A DNA stretch of 64,000 bases from Cyclobacteriaceae bacterium (GTDB lineage Bacteria; Bacteroidota; Bacteroidia; Cytophagales; Cyclobacteriaceae): contig CP075525.1 of the NCBI GenBank assembly GCA_025808415.1, forward strand, positions 3,643,501 through 3,707,500. The letters are read 5' to 3'. The position numbers were made by a program, and so were the translations under genes. The notes beneath the pieces were generated by a model. The model was not told where the DNA came from. It was given only the letters and a program-made list of their open reading frames with translations, and made no database searches. Below, one piece after another: positions 25,807 to 35,614 of this stretch (position 1 is the stretch's first letter; every line of letters starts with the position of its first letter).

Positions 25807-27420
25807 CTACAACCCACTAATCTGCCTATCCTTCGGATACTTAACCTCATATTTAAAAACCACTTTGCGGGTTTCGTTCGGTTGAAGGTTCATGTCCCAT
25901 AAAAGTTTACCGGTATCCTTATTATGTTTTGCTCCGCCTACATCCAGTACCGTAACCTCAATCTGGCTGTTACGGGAAAGCGGCAAATGATCTTCTACGG
26001 TAATCTTTACGGGTTCGTTTCGGGTATTGCGCACCGAAATTTCCCACGCATAGGCTTCGCGTAAATTGGAAGCAATGGTTCTTCGCGTGGTAAAATCCTT
26101 AACCTTTTCACGTTTCACAACAATACGCTTATCCCTGCCCAACGAAACCGAAAGTGTGTCTTTCAAATTGTTCGGATCGATAAATGTTTTCCCCACAAAG
26201 GTTCCTTCAAAAAAAACATTGGCCTCGCCCGGCAGCAGGTTAAAATCTTCCCAGCCTACAGCTTTTGCCAACAGAAAGGCATCAGCATCCAGCTTGGGTG
26301 CCACCGCATATTGGTACACTGCTTTCATATCATGCTTTTGAATGTCAACCAACGTAGGTTTAGCAGCAGACGAAACCGTGTAGGGTAAACTGATATCAAA
26401 CTCGGTGTTCAATGATGTTTGTATGGTTTGTGTAAAGTCTGCAACATTAGAAACACTCGGCATCGCCATGCTAAGTTCCTCAGCAGGCATATCTTCCCGC
26501 TTATCAACAGAGCGTTGTACCTGAACACCGGCAGCCTTGCCTTTAAGACCAACATAAGGAGGTTGGTAGAAATCAAGATACCAGCTATACAGTTCAGGTT
26601 TTACACCGCCCAGGCTTGGGTTAGCGGTTGAAAGTTTCAGGCGAACATTACTCCACTCCTCACCGGTACTTTGAAACACGTTGGCCTTATAGCTTAACTG
26701 CACGGGGGCTTTGGTATTGATAGCCCGTAAATCATACACCGGGTACCAGCCGGCATTACCTACCACATAATTTACTTCCAGTTCTACACTTGTGGCTGCA
26801 TCTGCAGAAACGCTGATCACAATTTCACTGGTGTTGCGACTGTACAATTCGTTTTGTTCGCGTATCTGCTGGTTAAGTCTGGTCATGCGCTCGTTGATTT
26901 TTTTAATCTTATCATCAGCTTTCATCTTCGATAAACCGATTTCACCCAACCGGGTGCGGTAAAAATCGGCCATGGCTTTAAGTTCATTTACCGAAACGTT
27001 CTGGTTAGCCCCGCCAATTTTCTGATTGCTCAAAATCATTTGTTCTTCTTTCGTGAGGATATCCTTTTGGTTTTGCTCCTGCGCAAGCTGGCGTTTATAG
27101 ATCTCAAGCGAATCCCTTAATGTCACCAATTTCTTGGGCATATTGAACTCACTCAGGTAATTCTGATTATGATTTATTCCAAGAATTACGATGTTTCCCT
27201 TCCCCGAAACCTGAACACTTTCCTGATCAAGTTGCGAAGTCAAGCCTGATACAATAAGATTTGTGCGCCCGGCTTCTACACGTGTTTTTACCTCGCGCGT
27301 TACCTGAGCCCGGTTCAAAAACACCGTCACTCTACTGATTTTGGAATCTACTTGCTTTTCGGATTGGGAAAATGCCGGGAACATGGCCACCAGCAGATAA
27401 ATAAAGATGGTTCGCTTCAT
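25807..27420 (-). CDS. MuiA-family (DUF4139/DUF4140) exported protein
   Basis: A 537-residue protein with a signal peptide (IFIYLLVAMFPAFSQ). The N-terminal domain begins ISRVTVFLNRAQVTREVKTRVEAG, the DUF4140 pattern, followed by a coiled coil (about residues 100-200, RDSLEIYKRQLAQEQNQK and INERMTRLNQQIREQNEL) and the DUF4139 region (VNYVVGNAGWYPVYDLRA, GEEWSNVRLKLSTANP, then ITVEDHLPLSRNSQIEV and LLWDMNLQPNETRKVVFKYEV). The name mucoidy inhibitor A comes from an early genetic observation; the biochemical role is unknown. It stands alone, convergent with the M14 gene. Confidence 0.88.
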   Translation of the reverse strand: MKRTIFIYLLVAMFPAFSQSEKQVDSKISRVTVFLNRAQVTREVKTRVEAGRTNLIVSGLTSQLDQESVQVSGKGNIVILGINHNQNYLSEFNMPKKLVTLRDSLEIYKRQLAQEQNQKDILTKEEQMILSNQKIGGANQNVSVNELKAMADFYRTRLGEIGLSKMKADDKIKKINERMTRLNQQIREQNELYSRNTSEIVISVSADAATSVELEVNYVVGNAGWYPVYDLRAINTKAPVQLSYKANVFQSTGEEWSNVRLKLSTANPSLGGVKPELYSWYLDFYQPPYVGLKGKAAGVQVQRSVDKREDMPAEELSMAMPSVSNVADFTQTIQTSLNTEFDISLPYTVSSAAKPTLVDIQKHDMKAVYQYAVAPKLDADAFLLAKAVGWEDFNLLPGEANVFFEGTFVGKTFIDPNNLKDTLSVSLGRDKRIVVKREKVKDFTTRRTIASNLREAYAWEISVRNTRNEPVKITVEDHLPLSRNSQIEVTVLDVGGAKHNKDTGKLLWDMNLQPNETRKVVFKYEVKYPKDRQISGL

Positions 27421-27532
27421 AGTACTTTAGTTTATTGCCAGATGCACCGATCGGGCAAATTCCATAACGAAATTAACCTTAAAATCGTGCTGCACCACGA
27501 AATGGTTTTAGGATGGCTTATTCAATTGAGAT

Positions 27533-27540
27533 TATCTTTG
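27533..27540 (+). promoter_or_regulatory. Promoter -7 box of the Ldh-type dehydrogenase gene
   Basis: TATCTTTG, a full match to TAnnTTTG, ends four bases before ATG 27545, implying a very short or absent leader. The -33 region has only TTTTA-like sequence near 27506, so the match is to one element. Confidence 0.5.
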
Positions 27541-27544
27541 CGCC

Positions 27545-28627
27545 ATGACAGATGAACACATATTTCAGGTTGAATCCCTTAAGCACTTCAGTCTTGCTAT
27601 TTTCAAAAAAATTGGATGCTCCGATGATGATGCCAACCTCGCCACCGAGGTATTGCTCTCGGCCGACCTTCGGGGTATCGATTCGCACGGTCTGGCACGG
27701 CTATCCGGCTATGTGCGATTATGGGAAGCCAGGCGTATAAATGCCACACCCAATATTAAAATTGTTCATGAATCACCCAGCACAGCCGTTGTGGATGGCG
27801 ATGGCGGATTAGGCCTGGTGGTGGCGCCTAAAGCCATGGAGATTGCTATAACCAAAGCTAAAACAGCAGGAACCGGATGGGTAGCGGTGAAAAACTCAAA
27901 CCATTTTGGTATTGCAGGCTACCATACCATGATGGCCCTGCAACACGATATGATCGGCTGGGCGATGACGAATGCCAGCCCATTGGTAGCCCCAACTTTT
28001 TCTGTTGAGCGGTTATTGGGAACAAACCCTATCTCCATTGCTGTGCCGGCTGATAAGCAACCACCTTTCATACTTGATATGGCTACCACCACGGCAGCTA
28101 ACGGTAAACTTGAAATCCTTCAACGAAAAAATAAGGAAGCTCCGCTAGGTTGGATTCAAACCAAAGACGGAATGCCTTCAGCCAACCCACACGAGTTAAA
28201 AGATGGTGGGGCGTTAATTCCATTGGGTAGCGATTATGAACATGGTAGCCATAAAGGTTACGGACTTGGCGCCATGGTTGATATTTTATCGGCTGTACTT
28301 TCGGGTGCCAATTATGGGCCGTGGGTTCCTCCCTTTGTCGCCTTTTTACAACCTCCTGCCGATCCGGTTGGCGAAGGCATTGGTCATTTCCTTGGCGCGA
28401 TGCGTGTTGATGCTTTCCGGCCTGCCGATGAATTTAAAAAACACATGGACAACTGGATTACGCGATTTCGTTCGTCAAAAACCATTGGGGGTAAAGAAAA
28501 AGTATTGATTCATGGTGATCCGGAACGGGAAATGAGCACACGAAGGAGAGATGAAGGTATACCGCTTAATCCAAAGGTTGTGGATGATTTAAAAGATCTC
28601 GGGAAAAAATTTGATGTTGTGCTTTAA
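27545..28627 (+). CDS. Ldh family (type 2 malate/L-lactate dehydrogenase-like) oxidoreductase
   Basis: A 360-residue NAD(P)-dependent 2-hydroxyacid dehydrogenase of the family that is unrelated to classical Rossmann LDH. Family motifs are SADLRGIDSHGLARL (R43, H48), VDGDGGLGLVVAPKAM, VKNSNHFGIAGYHTM (H120), TNASPLVAPTF, LGTNPISIAVPA, DMATTTAANGK and GYGLGAMVDILSAVLSGA. Members reduce oxaloacetate, pyruvate, ureidoglycolate-type or other 2-keto acids; the substrate cannot be assigned. It overlaps the stop of a convergent barrel gene by four bases. Confidence 0.9.
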   Translation: MTDEHIFQVESLKHFSLAIFKKIGCSDDDANLATEVLLSADLRGIDSHGLARLSGYVRLWEARRINATPNIKIVHESPSTAVVDGDGGLGLVVAPKAMEIAITKAKTAGTGWVAVKNSNHFGIAGYHTMMALQHDMIGWAMTNASPLVAPTFSVERLLGTNPISIAVPADKQPPFILDMATTTAANGKLEILQRKNKEAPLGWIQTKDGMPSANPHELKDGGALIPLGSDYEHGSHKGYGLGAMVDILSAVLSGANYGPWVPPFVAFLQPPADPVGEGIGHFLGAMRVDAFRPADEFKKHMDNWITRFRSSKTIGGKEKVLIHGDPEREMSTRRRDEGIPLNPKVVDDLKDLGKKFDVVL

Positions 28628-29187
28628 AAAACAAACCCGCCAATATTCACACCCGCACGGATAACCCACGGACTTTGATACGGTGTGTAAAAGGCATCGG
28701 AAGCCGTGTATGAAAAGTTGTAAAGTGCCATCAGAAAAAACGATGAGCGGTTACCCATTGGCTGAATAAACCCACCACCGGCTAAAAAACTGTTATAGTC
28801 CCTGCGTGTCTTTTCAGCTCCCTGCCCGGTAAGTAATTGATAATTCAAGTGCTCGAACTCTGTTTGCACAAAAAAACCCTTGTAAATGGTAAACCTGGCA
28901 AACGGGTTAATGGAATAATCATTAAACGAAATGGAAGGTGTAACAAGTTTGAACCTTGTATAACGGTAGGTAAAACCTGAACCCACCAAAAATTTTCGGG
29001 TAACCGAGTAACCGATAATGGGCGAAAGGGAAACAAAATCCTGGGTATTGCCAAAGCCCAACCCGAAACCACCACCGGTAACAATGCGCTCCTTAAAAGG
29101 AACACCCTTTAAACTGTTGTCTTCGCCTTGGGCCAAAACTGTACCCACCGAAACAACCAAAAACAGCAAAAGAACCGTTGTACGCAT
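28624..29187 (-). CDS. Outer-membrane beta-barrel-like protein, function unknown
   Basis: A 187-residue protein starting at ATG 29187; the frame is open to a TTG two codons earlier. The signal peptide is RTTVLLLFLVVSVGTVLAQ. The mature part alternates short amphipathic strands (FVSLSPIIGYSVTRKFLVGSGFTYRYTRF) and ends in the aromatic VNIGGFVF, as barrel proteins do. No family is recognised. It begins 8 bases after the FtsB-like gene on the same strand. Confidence 0.72.
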   Translation of the reverse strand: MRTTVLLLFLVVSVGTVLAQGEDNSLKGVPFKERIVTGGGFGLGFGNTQDFVSLSPIIGYSVTRKFLVGSGFTYRYTRFKLVTPSISFNDYSINPFARFTIYKGFFVQTEFEHLNYQLLTGQGAEKTRRDYNSFLAGGGFIQPMGNRSSFFLMALYNFSYTASDAFYTPYQSPWVIRAGVNIGGFVF

Positions 29188-29195
29188 AATCAATT

Positions 29196-29486
29196 TTATT
29201 CTTCAACGATCACAAACACATCTTCGTTTTCTTTCTTCATTAAATATTTCTCCCGGGCAAACTTTTCCAATGATTCACGGTCGCCAAAAAGTTCTTCCCG
29301 GTCCTTTTCCACTTCCTTTATTTTTTCAACGTAATAAGCCTTATCATTTTCCAATGCCCGTAGCCTGGCCGATAATTTATAGCGCGCCATAAAATCATTT
29401 GAATCGAGGAAAAGCATCCAGGTTAAAAAAACAAGCCCGGCTACAACATAAAAATTCCGGAAAATTTTGGGTATGCGGTATAACAT
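29196..29486 (-). CDS. FtsB/DivIC-like septum formation initiator
   Basis: A 96-residue bitopic membrane protein: a short cytoplasmic N-terminus, one membrane segment (about residues 12-26, FYVVAGLVFLTWMLF), the conserved DSNDF just outside the membrane, a coiled coil (RLRALENDKAYYVEKIKEVEKDREEL) and LEKFAREKYLMKKENEDVFVI. The last motif is typical of the DivIC/FtsB family, which links FtsL and FtsQ in the divisome. It lies between the eno terminator and a barrel gene. Confidence 0.87.
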   Translation of the reverse strand: MLYRIPKIFRNFYVVAGLVFLTWMLFLDSNDFMARYKLSARLRALENDKAYYVEKIKEVEKDREELFGDRESLEKFAREKYLMKKENEDVFVIVEE

Positions 29487-29532
29487 AGCAGTTTAAAAAG
29501 TATTCGAAGATAGAAAATAAATGGCAAGAACT

Positions 29533-29562
29533 AAAAAGCCCCGATAGGACCGGGGCTTTTTT
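29533..29562 (-). terminator. Intrinsic terminator of eno
   Basis: AAAAAGCCCCG (29533-29543), a 7-base loop, and CGGGGCTTTTTT (29551-29562) form a perfect stem with T-runs on both sides. It starts about 20 bases after the eno stop on the minus strand and would work in either direction. Confidence 0.88.
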
Positions 29563-29582
29563 GTAACAGTACACAATATGTA

Positions 29583-30860
<1,278 letters not shown>

Positions 30861-30892
30861 AAGTATTTTTATTTAATAGTTAATGTTTAATG

Positions 30893-32002
30893 CTAGTTGC
30901 CGACCGTCTGCAGTTGTTCCTGCCGTATCATTTCAACAAATTGATCGAACAGGTAACGAGAGTCGTGTGGACCTGGTGAAGCCTCAGGGTGGTACTGAAC
31001 AGAGAAGGCCTTCTTATTTTTCACACGAATACCCATAATGGTATTGTCATTTAAGTGAAGGTGTGTTACTTCAATGTTGTTATTGCCTTCAATATCCTTT
31101 TCGCTTACTGCGAAGCCATGGTTTTGGGATGTCATTTCGCCCAAACCCGTTACCAGGTTTTTAACGGGGTGGTTCAATCCGCGATGGCCATGGTGCATTT
31201 TATAGGTTGAGATACCATTGGCCTGGGCCAGTAATTGGTGACCAAGACAAATGCCAAAAACGGGCTTATTGGTTTCAAGAATTTGCTGAACCGTTTTAAT
31301 GGCGTAATCCATAACAGCCGGATCGCCCGGTCCGTTGGAAAGAAAATATCCGTGAGGCTCCCAGGCTTCTAATGTTGCGAAAGGTGTTTTCGCAGGAAAT
31401 ACTTTTAGGTAACAACCGCGTTCGGCCAGGTTGGTGAGTATGCTTTTCTTGATACCAAAATCTATTGCGGCTATACGAAATGGTGCACCGGCATCGCCAA
31501 CGGTGTACTCCTTTTTTGTCGAAACCCTTGATGACAACTCCAACCCATCCATGGAAGGCACATTTTTGATTTCGCTTTTCATCTCTTCCGGACTTAGCTC
31601 GGATGAAATGAGTGCATTCATGGCGCCTTTGCTTCGGATATAACGCACCAACTTCCGGGTATCAACATCTGAAATGCCGGTTATACCATGCTTTTCCAAA
31701 TATTGCTGGAGGCTTTCGTTTGAAGTCTTGCGGCTAAACTCTTTTGAAAATTCATTTACCACCAACCCGCTTATCTTTGGCGCTTCTGATTCCTGTTCCG
31801 CATCAACAGTTCCGTAATTGCCAATATGGGCCGTAGTGTTAACGATGATTTGGCCAAAATACGATGGGTCAGTATAGATTTCCTGATAGCCCGTCATGCC
31901 GGTGTTGAAACAAATTTCCCCGCCCGTGGTACCGGGTTTACCGATCAGGAGGCCTTCCAACAGGAGGCCGTCTTCAAGAAGTAAGTAGGCTTTTTTGCTC
32001 AC
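30893..32002 (-). CDS. carA: Carbamoyl-phosphate synthase small (glutaminase) subunit
   Basis: Hydrolyses glutamine and feeds ammonia to CarB for arginine and pyrimidine synthesis. It shows the N-terminal LLLEDGLLLEGLLIG, TGMTGYQEIYTDPSYFGQ, and a class I amidotransferase domain with the nucleophile cysteine in VFGICLGHQLLAQA and the histidine of VQYHPEASPGPHDS. I place the start at GTG 32002 (369 residues, normal length). The frame is open to another GTG at 32074, but the added 24 residues are basic and unlike the family, and a TATTTTTG box at 32020-32027 lies between the two. carB is not in the window. Confidence 0.94.
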   Translation of the reverse strand: MSKKAYLLLEDGLLLEGLLIGKPGTTGGEICFNTGMTGYQEIYTDPSYFGQIIVNTTAHIGNYGTVDAEQESEAPKISGLVVNEFSKEFSRKTSNESLQQYLEKHGITGISDVDTRKLVRYIRSKGAMNALISSELSPEEMKSEIKNVPSMDGLELSSRVSTKKEYTVGDAGAPFRIAAIDFGIKKSILTNLAERGCYLKVFPAKTPFATLEAWEPHGYFLSNGPGDPAVMDYAIKTVQQILETNKPVFGICLGHQLLAQANGISTYKMHHGHRGLNHPVKNLVTGLGEMTSQNHGFAVSEKDIEGNNNIEVTHLHLNDNTIMGIRVKNKKAFSVQYHPEASPGPHDSRYLFDQFVEMIRQEQLQTVGN

Positions 32003-32019
32003 GTGTTTTAGTGGTTTTA

Positions 32020-32027
32020 CAAAAATA
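32020..32027 (-). promoter_or_regulatory. Possible -7 box of carA
   Basis: TATTTTTG on the minus strand matches TAnnTTTG and lies 18 bases before GTG 32002. No TTTG is found at the usual -33 distance, so this is weak support. Confidence 0.35.
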
Positions 32028-32100
32028 AACTTCAAGCGCTTATACCGTGACGAATCCAAAAACTTTTTCGTCACAAACGATTTAGCGGCCTAAACACAAA

Positions 32101-32132
32101 TAAAAAAGGATTGAACTATCGTCCAATCCTTT
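32101..32132 (-). terminator. Intrinsic terminator at the end of the ribosomal cluster
   Basis: AAAGGATTG (32124-32132 on the minus strand), a 10-base loop, and CAATCCTTT followed by TTTTATTTG. It lies about 25 bases after the rplQ stop and separates the ribosomal cluster from carA. Confidence 0.8.
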
Positions 32133-32156
32133 CGTGTATGGTTACAGAGAATATCA

Positions 32157-32681
32157 CTATTCCTTGTCTTCAGTTTTTTTAGAAGCCTTTTTTGCCGGTT
32201 TCTCGGCCTTTTCTTCGGCTACCGGTGCATCAGCTGCTGCTTCCTCGGCTTTCTTGCCCTTGGCCGCACGGCTCCTGCGGGTTTTAGCCTTTTTGGCTGT
32301 GCCCTCCTTTTTATAAATATCGTTGAAATCAACTAACTCAATGAGGCACATTTCGGCATTATCTCCCAGGCGCACATCACCCATTTTTATAATGCGGGTG
32401 TACCCTCCCGGTCGCTCTGCAGTGCGGGAAGCAACTGTGCCAAAGAGCTCCTTTACAGATTCCTTGTTCTGTAAATATGAGAACACCGTTCTCCTGGAGT
32501 GCATGGTATCACTCTTAGCCTTGGTAATAAGCGGCTCAACATACTTACGCAATGCTTTTGCTTTGGCAACCGTGGTGGTGATGCGCTTGCTCAAGATGAG
32601 GGAAGAAGCCATGTTTGACAGCAGTGCACTGCGGTGGCTGGCGGTTCTTCCCAGATGGTTTACTTTCTTACCGTGTCTCAT
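32157..32681 (-). CDS. rplQ: 50S ribosomal protein bL17 with charged C-terminal tail
   Basis: A large-subunit protein near the peptide exit. The core (about residues 1-125) has MRHGKKVNHLGRTASHRSAL and PGGYTRIIKMGDVRLGDNAEM. A further 45 residues are almost only Lys, Ala and Glu (KKAKTRRSRAAKGKKAEEAAADAP-type), probably disordered. It is the last gene of the cluster, five bases after rpoA and followed by a terminator. Confidence 0.97.
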   Translation of the reverse strand: MRHGKKVNHLGRTASHRSALLSNMASSLILSKRITTTVAKAKALRKYVEPLITKAKSDTMHSRRTVFSYLQNKESVKELFGTVASRTAERPGGYTRIIKMGDVRLGDNAEMCLIELVDFNDIYKKEGTAKKAKTRRSRAAKGKKAEEAAADAPVAEEKAEKPAKKASKKTEDKE

Positions 32682-32686
32682 TTCAA

Positions 32687-33676
32687 TTAATCTTCTTCAA
32701 GTTTATACTTAACCAGGTCCATGCCGAAGGTCAAACCTTTTTCGGCCACCAGTTGCTCCAATTCTGCCAGGGACTTCTTACCGAAGTTCCTGAATTTCAT
32801 CATGTCGGAAATTTCAAGTTCAACCAAATCGCCCAATGTTTTTACATCCGCTGCTTTCAAGCAGTTGTATGCGCGCACCGACAAATCCAGGTCGTGAAGC
32901 GGTGTTTTCAACAACTTGCGCATATGCAAAAGTTCCTCATCAACCTGCTCAACCTCTGCATCCTTACCGGTTTCAAGTTCCATTGACTTATCCGAGAACA
33001 GGGCAAAATGCTTGATCAGGATATGCGCAGCGCCTTCAAGGGCTTGTTCGGGATGGATTGAACCATCGGTTTGAATTTCAAGTACCAGTTTTTCATAGTC
33101 AGTCTTTTGCTCCACCCGTGTATTCTCCACGCTGAACTTCACATTCTTGATCGGTGTAAAGATGGCATCGATGGGAATGAACCCGAATACCTGTTCAGCC
33201 GGTTTGCTTTCTTCGGCAGGCAAGTAGCCCCTACCCTTTTCTATTGTAAGCTCAATTTCAAACTGGGCTGATTCATCCAGGTTACAGATGACATGCTCGG
33301 GGTTCAACACTTCAAAAGCAGAAGTAAACTTGGTTATATCACCAGCCTTAAACTGTTTTTGCTTCTTAATATTGATCGTAACTTTTGTGTCGAAGCCGTC
33401 TGTGATTTTCTTAAAACGAACCATCTTCAAATTGAGGATGATTTCTGCAACATCCTCTACTACACCTTCAATGGTAGAAAATTCATGCAGCACACCCGGT
33501 ATTTTTATTCCGGTAATGGCATAACCTTCCAACGAAGACAATAAAATCCTGCGCAAAGCATTACCAATGGTAACACCGTAACCTTTTTCGAGCGGTTTAA
33601 AGGTAAAGGTGCCGTGAAAATCATCGGCCTTTTCCATTACAACTTTATCCGGGATCTGAAATGCTAATATTGACAT
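32687..33676 (-). CDS. rpoA: RNA polymerase alpha subunit
   Basis: The 329-residue scaffold subunit of RNA polymerase. The N-terminal domain (to about residue 230) has FTFKPLEKGYGVTIGNALRRILLSSLEG for dimerisation and beta binding. A linker leads to the C-terminal domain (about 250-320, LDLSVRAYNCLKAADVKTLGDL and FRNFGKKSLAELEQLV), which contacts promoter DNA and activators. It sits between rpsD (27 bases) and rplQ (5 bases), the usual alpha-operon order. Confidence 0.98.
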   Translation of the reverse strand: MSILAFQIPDKVVMEKADDFHGTFTFKPLEKGYGVTIGNALRRILLSSLEGYAITGIKIPGVLHEFSTIEGVVEDVAEIILNLKMVRFKKITDGFDTKVTINIKKQKQFKAGDITKFTSAFEVLNPEHVICNLDESAQFEIELTIEKGRGYLPAEESKPAEQVFGFIPIDAIFTPIKNVKFSVENTRVEQKTDYEKLVLEIQTDGSIHPEQALEGAAHILIKHFALFSDKSMELETGKDAEVEQVDEELLHMRKLLKTPLHDLDLSVRAYNCLKAADVKTLGDLVELEISDMMKFRNFGKKSLAELEQLVAEKGLTFGMDLVKYKLEED

Positions 33677-33703
33677 AATGCGTTCTGATTAAAAGGGTTA
33701 GAA

Positions 33704-34309
33704 TTACTTCGAGTACAATTCAACGATCAATTGTTCATTGATGTTCTCGGGGATGTCCTGACGGACGGGAATGTGAATAAGTTTCCCTTCCATTTCAGTG
33801 GCATCCCACTCAAGCCAGGGATATTTTTTAACACCCTGTATGGATAGGCTGGTGGTGATGGCCTCCAGTGATTTTGATTTTTCGCGAACACCCACCGTAT
33901 CGCCAGCGCGGAGTGTAAATGATGGAATATTGACCAACTCACCATTTACGGTAATGTGCTTGTGCGAAACCAACTGGCGGGCGGCCCTGCGTGTAGGAGC
34001 TATACCTAAACGGTATACTACATTGTCCAGGCGAGCTTCCAAAAGTTGAAGGAGCGTTTCACCCGTAATACCCTTTTTACGCGATGCTTTGTCAAAAAGC
34101 TTGGCAAACTGGCGCTCCAACAATCCATAAATGTACTTTGCCTTTTGCTTTTCAGCCAGCTGTACAGCGTATTCAGACTGCTTTCTTTTTTTGCCTTTGC
34201 CATGCATACCCGGTGCATAGTTCTTCTTTTGGATAGCTTTATTCTCACCTAAGATGGGCTCTCCAAAACGTCTTGAAATTCTTGCTCGTGGGCCTGTGTA
34301 TCGTGCCAT
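33704..34309 (-). CDS. rpsD: 30S ribosomal protein uS4
   Basis: A 201-residue primary 16S rRNA binder that nucleates small-subunit assembly. It shows MARYTGPRARISRRFGEPI, the S4 RNA-binding domain around LEARLDNVVYRLGIAPTRRAARQLVSHKHITVNG, and the C-terminal PVRQDIPENINEQLIVELYSK. No zinc-binding cysteines are present in the N-terminus. Its leader of 72 bases from rpsK is the longest in the alpha part and could host the autoregulation that S4 exerts in other bacteria, though no structure is obvious. Confidence 0.97.
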   Translation of the reverse strand: MARYTGPRARISRRFGEPILGENKAIQKKNYAPGMHGKGKKRKQSEYAVQLAEKQKAKYIYGLLERQFAKLFDKASRKKGITGETLLQLLEARLDNVVYRLGIAPTRRAARQLVSHKHITVNGELVNIPSFTLRAGDTVGVREKSKSLEAITTSLSIQGVKKYPWLEWDATEMEGKLIHIPVRQDIPENINEQLIVELYSK

Positions 34310-34381
34310 TTCTGTTTTTATTTTAGATCGTTGAGTCCGGTCAGTAACCTTCGTTCGTCAATCGTTTCAATTTTCTTTAAA

Positions 34382-34777
34382 TTATACTCTTCTCTTTTTA
34401 GGAGGACGGCATCCGTTGTGCGGAAGCGGAGTCATGTCCTTAATGGTAGTAACTTCAATTCCGGCAGATTGAATGGTGCGGATTGCTGATTCGCGTCCTG
34501 CACCAGGGCCTTTAACAAATACCTCAACTTTGCGCAAACCAAGCTCGAAGGCGCGGGAAGCACAGTCTTGAGCAGCTACCTGGGCAGCGTAAGGCGTGTT
34601 CTTCTTTGAACCTTTGAAGCCCATTTTACCGGCCGAAGCCCACGTGATCACCTGACCGGTTGAATTGGTCATGGATATCACGATGTTGTTAAACGTAGCG
34701 TGAATATGGGCTTGGCCTATGGCCTCCACCTGTACCACACGCTTTTTGGCTTTATCTTTTCTTTTTTCTGAGGACAT
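34382..34777 (-). CDS. rpsK: 30S ribosomal protein uS11
   Basis: The platform protein of the small subunit, 131 residues. The core is recognisable from HATFNNIVISMTNSTGQVITWASAGKMGFKGSKKNTPYAAQ and the C-terminal DMTPLPHNGCRPPKKRRV. The basic N-terminal 15 residues are typical. It lies 30 bases after rpsM. Confidence 0.97.
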   Translation of the reverse strand: MSSEKRKDKAKKRVVQVEAIGQAHIHATFNNIVISMTNSTGQVITWASAGKMGFKGSKKNTPYAAQVAAQDCASRAFELGLRKVEVFVKGPGAGRESAIRTIQSAGIEVTTIKDMTPLPHNGCRPPKKRRV

Positions 34778-34807
34778 TACTCTATTCTATTTTTATATCC
34801 AGATCAA

Positions 34808-35188
34808 TTAACCTTTCGTAGCCTTCTTCTTGTTCGCTACTGTCTTACGTTTTCCTTTTCGGGTACGTGCATTGTTTTTAGTTGTTTGTCCGCGAACCGG
34901 AAGACCCTTACGGTGGCGCAAGCCACGGTAGCAACCGATATCCATTAAGCGCTTTATGCTCAGTTGAACTTCGGAGCGAAGCGCACCTTCCACCCGGATG
35001 CCCTCGGCAATAATGGAACGAATAGCATTAGACTCTTCATCAGTCCAATCCTTTGCTTTTTTGTCCCAGTCTACTCCGGCACCGGTTAAAATCTTTTGAG
35101 CGGTCCTTCGGCCAATACCATAGATGTAGGTCAGGCTAATCTCGCCCCTTTTGTTATCCGGTATATCGACACCTTGTATCCTTGCCAT
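34808..35188 (-). CDS. rpsM: 30S ribosomal protein uS13
   Basis: The head protein that contacts 50S bridges and P-site tRNA, 126 residues. It shows MARIQGVDIPDNKRGEISLTYIYGIGRRTAQ and the C-terminal CYRGLRHRKGLPVRGQTTKNNARTRKG signature with a lysine-rich end. It follows rpmJ by 49 bases. Confidence 0.97.
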   Translation of the reverse strand: MARIQGVDIPDNKRGEISLTYIYGIGRRTAQKILTGAGVDWDKKAKDWTDEESNAIRSIIAEGIRVEGALRSEVQLSIKRLMDIGCYRGLRHRKGLPVRGQTTKNNARTRKGKRKTVANKKKATKG

Positions 35189-35237
35189 GTTGTTAAATTA
35201 TCGGTTTCAGTTTTTAATGCTTCTCAATAAATGAAGA

Positions 35238-35354
35238 TTACCCTTGTCTCTGCTTGTAACGCGGGTTCTTCTTGTTAATCACATACAACTTGCCCTTGCG
35301 CCTGATAATCTTACAATCAGCGCTACGCTTTTTTATGGATGCTTTTACTTTCAT
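35238..35354 (-). CDS. rpmJ: 50S ribosomal protein bL36, zinc-ligand-poor form
   Basis: A 38-residue protein starting MKVKASIKKRSADCKIIRRKG and ending NPRYKQRQG. In the zinc form the second half of the first motif and the next strand carry CxxC, C and H; here only one cysteine remains (SADC) and the others are Ser, Asn and Tyr, so it should not bind zinc. It lies in the conserved place between infA and rpsM. Confidence 0.95.
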   Translation of the reverse strand: MKVKASIKKRSADCKIIRRKGKLYVINKKNPRYKQRQG

Positions 35355-35395
35355 TGCTCTGTTGGTTGTTGGGACGCAATTGCTTACGGCCCTAT

Positions 35396-35614
35396 CTATT
35401 TATACCTAAATACAATTCTCCCTTTTGTCAAATCATAAGGCGACATTTCCAGTCTTACCTTATCGCCCGGTAGTATTCGGATGTAATGCATCCTCATCTT
35501 TCCGGAAATATGCGCCAGTACCTCATGTCCGTTTTCCAACTGAACACGAAACATGGCGTTTGATAATGCTTCCATTATCGTTCCATCTTGCTCTATCGAC
35601 TTCTGTTTCGCCAC
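35396..35614 (-). CDS. infA: Translation initiation factor IF-1
   Basis: A 72-residue OB-fold protein that blocks the A site during initiation: KQKSIEQDGTIMEALSNAMFRV, ENGHEVLAHISGKMRMHYIRILPGDKVRLEMSPYDLTKGRI. The start is GTG 35614, inside the last codons of map (22-base overlap), so translation is probably coupled. Confidence 0.96.
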   Translation of the reverse strand: MAKQKSIEQDGTIMEALSNAMFRVQLENGHEVLAHISGKMRMHYIRILPGDKVRLEMSPYDLTKGRIVFRYK